A DNA stretch of 64,000 nt from Halospeciosus flavus (GTDB lineage Archaea; Halobacteriota; Halobacteria; Halobacteriales; Halobacteriaceae): assembly GCF_029814175.1 (NCBI RefSeq), contig NZ_CP122312.1:1612001-1676000 (forward strand), read 5' to 3'. A program made the translations under genes and the position numbers. The notes under the pieces are model-generated. The model was not told the DNA's origin. It did not search any database and saw only the letters and a program-made list of their open reading frames with translations. This document shows, in pieces, positions 49,956 through 57,791 of the stretch (positions are counted from its first letter, which is position 1; each line of letters opens with the position of its first letter).

Positions 49956-51641
49956 CTACTTCTCTCGATGCGCGCCGACGAGCGTCGCCACGAGCACCCC
50001 GAGGAGTGCCACGAGCGCCGCTCCTACGCCGAACCCAGGCACCGGTTCGCTCGTCGTCGGTCGGGTAGTCGTCCGCTCGGTCGTCGTGGTGGCGACCGTG
50101 GAACTGACGACGGTTCGAGCGACGGCACTGTCGCTCGGGTAGCGGACGTCGACCGCGGGGTCGAACGTCCCGTCGCTGTCCACGTCGGCGTAGGCGACGA
50201 GGGTGACGGTCGAACGTCCGCTCCAGGTCGGTTCGAAGGGGACCGTGTCGCCGTCGTCGTCGGGGAAGACGGCCGCGCTCCCGAGGACTGCCCCCGAGGC
50301 GTCTCCGCGGTGGGCCACGACGACGGAGGGGTGCGAGACGTCGGCCTCGAAGGCGACTTCGGCCGCACTGCCGTTCGTCACCTCGGTCACGTCGAGCGTC
50401 GCTTCGGGCGTCTCGACCGAGACGTTCGCGTGGGCGAGGACGCGCCCGTCGTCCACCGCGGAGACGTTCAGCGTCGTGTTCTCGGCGAACTCGTTCGCGT
50501 CGAGGGTGGCGGCGAACCGGCCCGACGTGGTCCGGACCGACGTGCGAACCGTCGAGCGCGTGGTCGAGTTGTTCGTCGGTTCGGCGACGACGGTCAGCGC
50601 GGACCCTGGCGCGAGCGACGAGGTGAACCACACCGACTGGTTCGCGGCCGGACGGACGAACCGGGTCGCGGGCGGCGAGACGAAGGACACCTCGCGCTCG
50701 ACGACCACGAAGCGGTCGGTCGCCGTCCGGTTCGAGGTAGTGGCGTTCACGCGGTAGCGGTCGTCGGCGCGGAACGGGGGAGCAGTGACGTCGTCGCTGT
50801 GTCGGAGGTACGTCTCGACCCTGGCCGTGTCGACGACCACGTAGTAGGAGTCGTTCACCGCGTCGCCGACGAATCGGGTCCCGGGCCCGAACAGCCGAAG
50901 GTATTTCCCCGGGTACGACGGGCCGGGGTTCGTCTGGACCGCCGCGAGACCGTAGCCGGGTTCGGCGAGGAGCGACTCGAAGCGTTCGGTCGGCGTCGAA
51001 CCCTCCTGGACCGCGAGCGCACCCTCGATGCCCGAGGCGTTCAGGCGGAGGACGAGCGTGTCGTTCACCGCGACGGTCCCGCGGGACGTCACGGGCCCCG
51101 ACCGAATCGCCGTGGGTGAGGAGAGGTCGTCGTACGCGCCCTCGGGCGCGACGGCGACGGAGACGTTCGGGGCCGCGGGTTCACGAACACGGAGGGGGAC
51201 GGTGGCGACGACCGGACTGTTCATTCCGTAGCCGGCGCGCAGTCGAACCTCGTACTCGCCTGCCGGAAGCCGTCCGGACTCGTCGAAGGCGTCGTGGACG
51301 TAGGTGTAGTCCGCGTCGTTCGGCGTCCCGAACCGGCCGTCGGGACCGCGCGCGTAGGTGTTGAGGAGGAGCGTCGCCTGCCAGTCGCGGTTCCCGTCGC
51401 TGACGGTGACGTTCGCGGTGTCGCCGTCGGGTGCGACGATGGTCAGTGTGCCGCTCCGGGTCTCGGCGAAGTTGACAGAGAGCCGAGCGAGGTCCCCACG
51501 CTCGGTCTCGTAGGACGTCTGCTCGAACGCGACTGTCGCCGGGTCGGCGGTATCGACCGCGACAGCCGGTGGCACGGCGGCGAGGACGACGAAGAGGACG
51601 ACGACGAGGCCAGTCGTCTCCCGAATCGGTGTGGCAGCCAT
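49956..51641 (-). CDS. PGF-CTERM surface protein with BGTF-like domain
   Basis: 561 residues from ATG 51641. A signal peptide (TTGLVVVLFVVLAAVPPAVA) is followed by several extracellular beta domains rich in Asn-x-Ser/Thr sites. A Thr-rich spacer (VATTTTERTTTRPTT) leads to the sorting signal VPGFG, a hydrophobic segment and the basic end GAHREK. Archaeosortase A probably processes and anchors it. The first domain, with DGRFGTPNDADYTYVHD, resembles haloarchaeal BGTF surface domains. A much longer open frame through this region is an artefact of GC-rich DNA. Confidence 0.85.
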   Translation of the reverse strand: MAATPIRETTGLVVVLFVVLAAVPPAVAVDTADPATVAFEQTSYETERGDLARLSVNFAETRSGTLTIVAPDGDTANVTVSDGNRDWQATLLLNTYARGPDGRFGTPNDADYTYVHDAFDESGRLPAGEYEVRLRAGYGMNSPVVATVPLRVREPAAPNVSVAVAPEGAYDDLSSPTAIRSGPVTSRGTVAVNDTLVLRLNASGIEGALAVQEGSTPTERFESLLAEPGYGLAAVQTNPGPSYPGKYLRLFGPGTRFVGDAVNDSYYVVVDTARVETYLRHSDDVTAPPFRADDRYRVNATTSNRTATDRFVVVEREVSFVSPPATRFVRPAANQSVWFTSSLAPGSALTVVAEPTNNSTTRSTVRTSVRTTSGRFAATLDANEFAENTTLNVSAVDDGRVLAHANVSVETPEATLDVTEVTNGSAAEVAFEADVSHPSVVVAHRGDASGAVLGSAAVFPDDDGDTVPFEPTWSGRSTVTLVAYADVDSDGTFDPAVDVRYPSDSAVARTVVSSTVATTTTERTTTRPTTSEPVPGFGVGAALVALLGVLVATLVGAHREK

Positions 51642-51734
51642 CGATGGGGAGTTGGCGTGACGGAAGTTATCTCTTCGCACTCCAAAGTCCGGGGCCTCCA
51701 CTTCTTTATAGGGGCCACTCCAACCCGCCGACAG

Positions 51735-53399
51735 ATGGACCGGCAACAACGGCGTATCTTCGGCTACCTCGGGTTCCTCGTCGCCGTCGTCGCCGCCTAC
51801 ACGCTCGCGTACGACTACGGCATGTCCCACTTCGAGGGGCAACCGGTCACGCTCGTCCACGCGTTCCACGTCGTCCTCGAAACCCTCACGACGACCGGGT
51901 ACGGCGAGGACGCACCCTGGCGTTCGCCGGTGATGTTGCTCCTCGTCGACTCGATGATGATCACGGGGCTGTTCTTCCTCTTCCTGACGCTCCCGCTGTT
52001 CGTCGTCCCGTGGATCGGACGACGCATGGAGGTCCGCCCGCCGAGTTCGGTGGACTTCGAAGACCACGTCGTCGTCTGTGGGTTCACCGCCCGCGGCGAG
52101 ACGGTCGTCGAGGAACTCGCCGCACAGAACGTCCCGTACGTCGTCGTCGAACCCGACCGCGACCGGGCACAGGACCTCCTCGAAGAGGGCCACGACGTCA
52201 TCGTCGGGAAACCGGGGTCGACCGACACGCTCCAGCGTGCCGCCGTCACCGACGCGCGCGCCGTCGTCCTCGACGCGGGCGACGAGGCGAACGCCACCGC
52301 CGCCCTCTCCGTCGAGGAGTGTCTCGACACGGCCGGCGTCGACCCCTCGGAGGTGCAGGTCGTCGGGTTCGTCGACGACCCCAGTATCTCGCGGTACCTC
52401 CGTTACGCGGGCGCCGACCGCGTCCTCTCGCCGAACGCCATCCTCGGCCGGAGCCTCGCCGACAAGGTGACCAGCGCCATCACCGCGGAACTCGGCGAGA
52501 CGGTCGACATCGGCGACGACTTCGAAGTCGTCGAGATGCCCATCCAGCGCGGGAGTCCCCTCGACGGCACGCGACTCGCCGAGAGCGGCATCCGCGAAGA
52601 GACCAGCGTCGACGTCGTCGGCGCGTGGTTCGAGGGCGAGTTCGTGGCCGCGCCCGACCCCCAGCGGGAACTCGACCGGACGACAATCCTCCTCGTCGCC
52701 GGCGACCACGACGCGCTGGAGTCGCTCAAGGACCTCACGCTCGCCGAGGCGCGCCAGCACGAGCGCGGCGGCGTCATCGTCGGCGGCTACGGCGAGGTCG
52801 GGTCGGCCGTCGTCAACATCCTCGACGGGACCGAGATCGAGACGACCGTCGTCGACGTGGCGGACGCACCGGGCGTCGACGTCGTGGGCGACGTTACGGA
52901 CGAGGAGACGCTCCGGGAGGCCGGAATCGACGACGCGAACGCGCTCATCCTCGCGCTCGGCGACGACGTGTCGACCATCTTCGGGACGCTCGTCGGCCGC
53001 GAAATCTCCGAGGACGTCGAGATCATCTGTCGCGCCAACGAGTCCGAGAGCACATCGAAACTCTACGCCGCCGGCGCGGACTACGTCCTCTCGCTCGCCG
53101 ACGTCAGCGGGCGGATGCTCGCCTCGGCCATTCTCGGCGAGCACGTGATGACGCTCGACAAACAGGTCGACATCGTCCGGACGGAGGCACCGAACTTCGT
53201 CGGCCGGACGTTCGGGGAGGAGGACATCCGCGCGCGGACCGGTTGTACGGTCGTCGCGGTCGAACGCGACGGCGAGGTGCTCACCGAACTCGGCCCCGAC
53301 TTTCGGATCCAGGAGGGCGACGACCTCGTCATCGCGGGGACCGACCGCGACATCGCCCGGTTCAACGACGTCGCCGGGGTCGAACCGGAACCGACGTGA
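51735..53399 (+). CDS. Potassium channel with two TrkA (RCK) modules
   Basis: 554 residues. An N-terminal 2TM pore: TM1 at about 9-29, the pore loop with filter TTGYG (53-57) and TM2 at 66-92. Two RCK units follow. The first starts DHVVVCGFTARGETVVEEL (about 108). The second starts GVIVGGYGEVGSAVVNIL (about 345). A C-terminal TrkA-C domain ends the protein. This is the MthK-like plan with tandem RCK domains, so it probably conducts K+ under nucleotide or ion control. TTTATA at 51705-51710 is 25-30 bases before the ATG. Confidence 0.92.
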   Translation: MDRQQRRIFGYLGFLVAVVAAYTLAYDYGMSHFEGQPVTLVHAFHVVLETLTTTGYGEDAPWRSPVMLLLVDSMMITGLFFLFLTLPLFVVPWIGRRMEVRPPSSVDFEDHVVVCGFTARGETVVEELAAQNVPYVVVEPDRDRAQDLLEEGHDVIVGKPGSTDTLQRAAVTDARAVVLDAGDEANATAALSVEECLDTAGVDPSEVQVVGFVDDPSISRYLRYAGADRVLSPNAILGRSLADKVTSAITAELGETVDIGDDFEVVEMPIQRGSPLDGTRLAESGIREETSVDVVGAWFEGEFVAAPDPQRELDRTTILLVAGDHDALESLKDLTLAEARQHERGGVIVGGYGEVGSAVVNILDGTEIETTVVDVADAPGVDVVGDVTDEETLREAGIDDANALILALGDDVSTIFGTLVGREISEDVEIICRANESESTSKLYAAGADYVLSLADVSGRMLASAILGEHVMTLDKQVDIVRTEAPNFVGRTFGEEDIRARTGCTVVAVERDGEVLTELGPDFRIQEGDDLVIAGTDRDIARFNDVAGVEPEPT

Positions 53400-53492
53400 G
53401 CGGGCGAGGGCACCGGCATCGGCGGAGCCGAGGTCATCCCTCACATACTTAAGTCGGGTGAGCGTAGAAACAGACGAAACACAGGGGACTCG

Positions 53493-54158
53493 ATGTCTGT
53501 TCATCCTGCAGCCACCCCGTACGAGCTCGACGGTGTGTTCCCACCGGAGCTCGTCTCGGAGATCGAACCGGGGACGAACCTGCTCGTCAGCGGCCCAGCT
53601 ATGTCCGGGAAGCGAGAGCTCTTGCTCCAGTTGCTCGCTCGCGGCGCGCCGGACGACGAGGGGGCGATCGTCGTCACCTCCCGGAACCCCGGCGCGGACG
53701 TCGCCGAGGAGTTCAGCAGCATGATCGACGACCAGGACACCTTCTTCCGGGTCATCGACTGCCTCGGTTCGGAGTCGGAGTTCGACTTCGTCCACAGCGT
53801 CAGTTCCCCCGGCGACCTGACGGGCATCGGCATCGAGTTCTCCGAACTCGCCCGCGAGGCCAACGAACGCGAGGTCGACCGCATCCGTATCGGCTTCGAC
53901 TCGCTCTCGCCGCTCCTCATGTACGTCGACCTCCAGCGGCTCTTCCGGTTCCTCCACGTCTTCACCAGTCAGATCCAGTCCCGCGACTGGCTCGGACTCT
54001 TCGCCATCGACCCCGACGCCCACGACGAACAGGTCGTGAACACCATCTCCCAGTTGTTCGACGGCATGATCGAGGTCCGGGTCGCCGACGAGGGCGGCCG
54101 GGAGGCCCGCATCCGCGGTATCACCTCTTCGCCGACCGAGTGGGTCCCGCTCGACTGA
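53493..54158 (+). CDS. RecA-superfamily ATPase, KaiC/DUF7504-like
   Basis: 221 residues with one RecA-like domain. The P loop is atypical, GPAMSGKREL (34-43, ending Arg rather than Thr/Ser after Lys). The Walker-B-like strand is VDRIRIGFDSLSPLLMYVD. A similar haloarchaeal group (DUF7504, RadA/KaiC-like) is often near signalling genes. DNA repair is unlikely because no recombination motifs are present. ATACTTAAGT lies about 40 bases before the ATG. Confidence 0.8.
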   Translation: MSVHPAATPYELDGVFPPELVSEIEPGTNLLVSGPAMSGKRELLLQLLARGAPDDEGAIVVTSRNPGADVAEEFSSMIDDQDTFFRVIDCLGSESEFDFVHSVSSPGDLTGIGIEFSELAREANEREVDRIRIGFDSLSPLLMYVDLQRLFRFLHVFTSQIQSRDWLGLFAIDPDAHDEQVVNTISQLFDGMIEVRVADEGGREARIRGITSSPTEWVPLD

Positions 54159-54174
54159 CTAGGTCCCGCCGAGG

Positions 54175-54636
54175 TTAGACCGACGAATCGTCCTGTCCGT
54201 CGCTCCCATCCGCGTCAGCGTTGGCCACGTGAGCAGCGCGGACCGCCGCCGCGAGTCGCTCGCGTTTCGACGCGGACGCGAGGTGGGTCTCGCAGTCGCA
54301 GTCCGAGGCCCCGAGCGCGCCGACACCGTCGACGCCCGTCGCTGCACGGATGCGCCGGGCGACGGTACACTCCGCGTCGGCGTGCTCGCTCGTCACCGCC
54401 TCGGCGAGTCGCGTGTCCGGATGCCCGAGCAGGTAGTCGACGTGCCAGTGTCGCGCGTCGTTGCGACCGGCGGCGACGTCTCGGTGACGCTCGACCCGCG
54501 AGAGGCCGCCCGGCCCGAACGCGCTCCCGGTGTAGGCGTACCACCCGGCGTCGAGGTCGTGTTCGCCGCGCGCACCGAACTCGATGGTCGCCGGTTCGGC
54601 GAGTTCGACGAGGAGCGTGTACGTTCCCGGAGGCAC
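54175..54636 (-). CDS. DUF123 / GIY-YIG-like protein
   Basis: 153 residues from GTG 54636. DUF123 is a GIY-YIG-like fold. The core is GTYTLLVELAEPATIEFGAR, then GWYAYTGSAFGPGGLSRVERH (YxYxGSA...GGL..R..RH), HWHVDYLLGH, and the C-terminal pattern SDCDCETHL. Relatives are sometimes joined to endonuclease III, so a DNA repair role is possible. Its start is 25 bases from the start of the divergent small gene. Confidence 0.87.
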   Translation of the reverse strand: MPPGTYTLLVELAEPATIEFGARGEHDLDAGWYAYTGSAFGPGGLSRVERHRDVAAGRNDARHWHVDYLLGHPDTRLAEAVTSEHADAECTVARRIRAATGVDGVGALGASDCDCETHLASASKRERLAAAVRAAHVANADADGSDGQDDSSV

Positions 54637-54661
54637 GGCCGTCTATCGGTCGCTCACCCGA

Positions 54662-54850
54662 ATGGATCTTTCGCTCCCGGCGGGAGAAAGGGTTTATCGC
54701 GTCGACGACGAGACTCGTGTCTCCGGTCCCGACGAGCGCCACCTCGAACGCGACGGCGACTACTTCGAACTGTGGGTCCGCATCGAGGACGCCGTCTACG
54801 CGGGGTCGGCCGACCCGCCCGACGAGACGCCGAGTTGCGGGCTGCTGTGA
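54662..54850 (+). CDS. Small acidic hypothetical protein
   Basis: A 62-residue acidic beta-rich protein: DLSLPAGERVYRVDDETRV, then DGDYFELWVRIEDAVYAGSA and the end DETPSCGLL, with one cysteine. I know no family. It is divergent from the DUF123 gene with only 25 bases between start codons, so their promoters must overlap. Confidence 0.65.
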   Translation: MDLSLPAGERVYRVDDETRVSGPDERHLERDGDYFELWVRIEDAVYAGSADPPDETPSCGLL

Positions 54851-55144
54851 GTTCTTTAAGTAGTCCTGCGGAGTATATAAGGGCGAGTCGGTCGTTTCTC
54901 GGAGATTCTCACTTCGGTCGCTGCTCGCGGGTCGTCGCGGTGCTCCTCTCCGTTCGCGTCGTCGAGATTCTCGCTCACTTCGTTCGCTCCGAATCTCCTC
55001 ACTCGCGTGTCGGTCGCGTCGCTCCCTTCCGCTCGTCTGCCCGAGATTCTCGACGGCTCGCGGTGCTCGCCGTCTCCGAATCTCGCTCGCTCCGAATCTC
55101 CCTACTCGCGTGTCGCCGACTTCGTCGCCTCCCGCTCGTCTTCC
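54851..55144. other. Non-coding spacer with GAGATTC/GAATCTC repeats
   Basis: A 294-base spacer (315 with the hairpin after it). The words GAGATTCTC (three times, also as GAATCTC three times) recur within T/C-rich sequence, so the stretch contains several imperfect direct and inverted repeats, for example CTCCGAATCTCC twice near 54990 and 55090. A strong TATA-like TATATAAG at 54874-54881 points into it on the plus strand. I see no coding sequence. Confidence 0.6.
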
Positions 55145-55165
55145 GGGTACTCCTTCGGAGTACCC
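55145..55165 (-). terminator. Perfect hairpin after an aldo/keto reductase gene
   Basis: GGGTACTCC (55145-55153) pairs with GGAGTACCC (55157-55165) across a TTC loop. It starts at the base after the minus-strand stop codon (TTA at 55166-55168 on the plus strand). This fits a terminator of the aldo/keto reductase transcript. Confidence 0.6.
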
Positions 55166-56143
55166 TTACTCGTGCCCCGAGACCCGAACCGGCTCGTACG
55201 GCTCCTCCAACCACTCCATCTCGGAGTCGGTGAGGTCGATGTCCAGCGCCTCGACGGCGTCTTCGAGGTGCTCGACGCTCGTCGTCCCGACGATGGGCGC
55301 GTCGACCCAGTCCTTGTGCAACAGCCACGCGAGGGCGATCTGGGCCATCTTCACGTCCTTCTCGGCGGCGAGCTCCTCGACGCGTTCGTTGACCGCGGGG
55401 CCACCCCCCTCGCGGTAGGGGTGTTCGTACATGTGCTCTTCCGTCTCGCCGCGTTTCGTCGCGTCTATCTTCTCGTGCGGGCGGGTGAGGTAGCCGCGGG
55501 CGAGCGGACTCCACGGCATCACGCCGATTCCCTCCTTCTCGCAGAACGGGAGCATCTCGCGTTCCTCCTCGCGGTAGACGAGGTTGTAGTGGTTCTGCAT
55601 CGTCTGGAAGCGCTCCAGACCGAGGTCGTCGCTCGTGTGGAGGGCGTCGGCGAACTGGTGGACCCACATCGAGGAGGCACCGGGGTAACGAATCTTCCCG
55701 CGGCGGACCGCGTCGTCGAGCGCGCGGAGCGTCTGCTCGACGGGTGTGTCGTAATCCCACCGGTGAATCTGGTAGAGGTCGATGGTGTCCATCCCGAGCC
55801 GGTCGAGGGAGTTCTCCAACTCCTGTTCGATGGCCTTCCGCGAGAGGCCGCCCGAGTTGGGGTTGTCCTCGTCCATCTGGAAGTAGCACTTCGTCGCGAC
55901 GACCTGCTCGTCACGGTCGTACCCGGCGAGGGCGTCGCCGAGCACCTCCTCGGACTTGCCGTTCGAGTACATGTTGGCGGTGTCGAAGAAGTTGATCCCG
56001 AGGTCGATGGCGCGCTCGACGAGTTCCTCGCCCTCCTCGGGGTCGAGGACCCACGGTCGCCAGTCGCTTGACCCGAAGCTCATACAGCCGAGACAGAGCT
56101 TCGAGACCTCCATTCCGGTCGAGCCGAGCGTCGTGTACTCCAT
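55166..56143 (-). CDS. Aldo/keto reductase
   Basis: NAD(P)H-dependent oxidoreductase with a TIM barrel, 325 residues, of the YajO/Tas-like group. The catalytic set is visible: Asp and Tyr in FFDTANMYSNGKSEE, Lys in VATKCYF and His in YQIHRWDYDTP. The cofactor loop is in GTTSVEHLEDAVEALD. Start ATG 56143 gives the normal MEYTTLGSTGMEV, and TTTTTG lies about 25-33 bases upstream. The substrate is unknown. Confidence 0.92.
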   Translation of the reverse strand: MEYTTLGSTGMEVSKLCLGCMSFGSSDWRPWVLDPEEGEELVERAIDLGINFFDTANMYSNGKSEEVLGDALAGYDRDEQVVATKCYFQMDEDNPNSGGLSRKAIEQELENSLDRLGMDTIDLYQIHRWDYDTPVEQTLRALDDAVRRGKIRYPGASSMWVHQFADALHTSDDLGLERFQTMQNHYNLVYREEEREMLPFCEKEGIGVMPWSPLARGYLTRPHEKIDATKRGETEEHMYEHPYREGGGPAVNERVEELAAEKDVKMAQIALAWLLHKDWVDAPIVGTTSVEHLEDAVEALDIDLTDSEMEWLEEPYEPVRVSGHE

Positions 56144-56189
56144 GCGCGAACGCTCGCTGGGCAGTGACAAAAAGGTGTGCGCGACTGCG

Positions 56190-56705
56190 TCAGTCGTCGC
56201 TCTCCGCGGCCGTCTCGGCCCGCGACTTCACGTGTGGATCGACGGCCTCCGGGACGTTCTCGAACCACCGGGCCTCGAGGATCCCCTCGCCGAGGTCGAG
56301 GTCGCCCTGGTGGGGCGTCCCCTCGAAGAGCAGCCAGAGACCGGCGACGCCCTCTTCGCCCTCGATGAGCGTGAACCGATAGACGAGCGCACGGAAGACG
56401 TCGTTCAGTTCGCACTCGAGACCGACCTGCTCGGCGACGTGGCGCCGTGCCGCCGCCGCGTGTGACTCCCGCCGCTCGCGGCTCCCACCGGGAATGTCCC
56501 ACGCTTTCGGGTCGTCCTCGTAGCGGATGAGCAACACCTGCCCCTCGTCTTCGAGGAGGATGCGTGCCCCACCGAGTTCGTCACGTTCTGCGGCACGTAG
56601 ACAGTCCATGTACGCCGATCGAGGGACTTCGACAGTCTCCTCGGTGACAGGGAACTCCCCGTACTCGTCGTGCAGTCGTCGTAGCTGATCTTCGATGTCC
56701 GTCAT
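56190..56705 (-). CDS. Nudix-family protein with degenerate Nudix box
   Basis: 171 residues. The Nudix region reads GGSRERRESHAAAARRHVAE then QVGLE. It matches Gx5Ex7RxUxEx, but the canonical REUxEE appears as RHVAEQ. The first Glu is His and the last is Gln, so metal binding is probably weakened. The fold (ILLEDEGQVLLIRYED, AWDIPGG) is otherwise normal. It is either an inactive or a specialised paralogue. ATG 56705. The 227 bases upstream (56706-56932) hold no gene I can support. Confidence 0.82.
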   Translation of the reverse strand: MTDIEDQLRRLHDEYGEFPVTEETVEVPRSAYMDCLRAAERDELGGARILLEDEGQVLLIRYEDDPKAWDIPGGSRERRESHAAAARRHVAEQVGLECELNDVFRALVYRFTLIEGEEGVAGLWLLFEGTPHQGDLDLGEGILEARWFENVPEAVDPHVKSRAETAAESDD

Positions 56706-56932
56706 AGCTCTCGTTTCGACGTGGTTCCGCCGGCACCACGTCGCGGGCACGCGTCCGCCGCCGTCGACCGAGCGAACCCACCATCGGTCGGCGGCGAACG
56801 GTCGTGCGTGTCACTCGACCGGAAACCCCCTCGCGGTCCCCGCGATTGCCGGCTTCGATACTAACGTACTTTCCCCAATGAAAAAGAGATTCTGGTTCGA
56901 GAAGTACGATAGCACGTCTACCGGCTCGGTCG

Positions 56933-57565
56933 TCAGCCGAAGTTCTCGATCTTCGCGGCGTCCGTGTCGGCACCCGCCTCGTCGAGTGCGTCGAGTGCGT
57001 CTTCGAGGAACTCCGCGAACCCGTAGACGAACACCTGCCCGCCGACCGCCTCGACGGCCGCGTCCACGGCGGGGTCGAGGTCGCCGCCGACGAGGAAGAC
57101 CGAGCCACCGGCGTCCGCGACCGCACCGAGGCGGTCGACGTGCGCGTGCGCGTCGTCGCGGTACACCACGGCGACGTCGCCGCCCTCCTGAATCACGCGC
57201 TCGGCGATGCCGACCGCGGGCCCGACGCCGGGACCGCCGACGACGAGCGTCACCGACTCCTCACCCTCGTAGTGGTTCCGTCCGAAGGGGCCCTTGACCC
57301 GGACCTCGTCACCGCGTTCGAGTTCCGCCAGGGTCGGACCGACGGTCCCCTCGGGGTCGATGCCGACCGTGATCTCGAAGGTCTCCTCGACGCGCGCGGA
57401 GGAAATCGTGTAGTGGCGCGCGTGTTCCTCGCCGTCGACGTCCAGCAACAACTGGACGAACTGACCGGGCTTGGCGTCGAAGGAATCGGGCGATTCGAGC
57501 GTGATGGCGACGGTGTCCGGGCCGACCGATTCGACCGACCGGACGGTGACGGTCTTCTCGCTCAT
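56933..57565 (-). CDS. FAD-dependent ferredoxin/NAD(P) reductase-like oxidoreductase
   Basis: 210 residues of the FNR superfamily. The FAD domain has PGQFVQLLLDVDGEE and the FAD-binding RHYTISSARVEETFE (RxYT/S-type). The NAD(P) domain has TLVVGGPGVGPAVGIAERV, VVYRDDAHAHV and the C-terminal VYGFAEF. It probably moves electrons between NAD(P)H and an unknown partner. It lies just upstream of, and divergent from, korAB (227 bases), which use ferredoxin, so a role in reoxidising ferredoxin is possible. Confidence 0.85.
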   Translation of the reverse strand: MSEKTVTVRSVESVGPDTVAITLESPDSFDAKPGQFVQLLLDVDGEEHARHYTISSARVEETFEITVGIDPEGTVGPTLAELERGDEVRVKGPFGRNHYEGEESVTLVVGGPGVGPAVGIAERVIQEGGDVAVVYRDDAHAHVDRLGAVADAGGSVFLVGGDLDPAVDAAVEAVGGQVFVYGFAEFLEDALDALDEAGADTDAAKIENFG

Positions 57566-57791
57566 GGTTCGTGAGTCGGTCGTGGGGACCATAGCGGTGA
57601 CGCTCTTCGACGAACGTCGAGGTGGGGTGACAGGTACCCGAATCCCTTCCGGCGTACGGAGTCGTCTTCGGTCTCGAACTGACATGGACAAACGTCCAAA
57701 AATGCCTGGCAAAGATTGCGACGGCGTCGATTTCGGACTTCTCGTACGCTTCAGAAGGCTTTTTGCCAGGGGATTCGCAATCCTCTCACAC

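Noticed and set aside
49956..54023. A single giant minus-strand protein of 1355 residues
   Set aside because: The upstream two thirds lie antisense to the TrkA channel and the RecA-like gene. The true surface protein starts at ATG 51641 with a signal peptide.
56879..56935. Short plus-strand frame starting MKKRFWFEKYDS
   Set aside because: It runs into the flavin reductase gene on the other strand and continues as Arg/Ser-rich shadow sequence. The A/T-rich start is more likely part of a 3' end.
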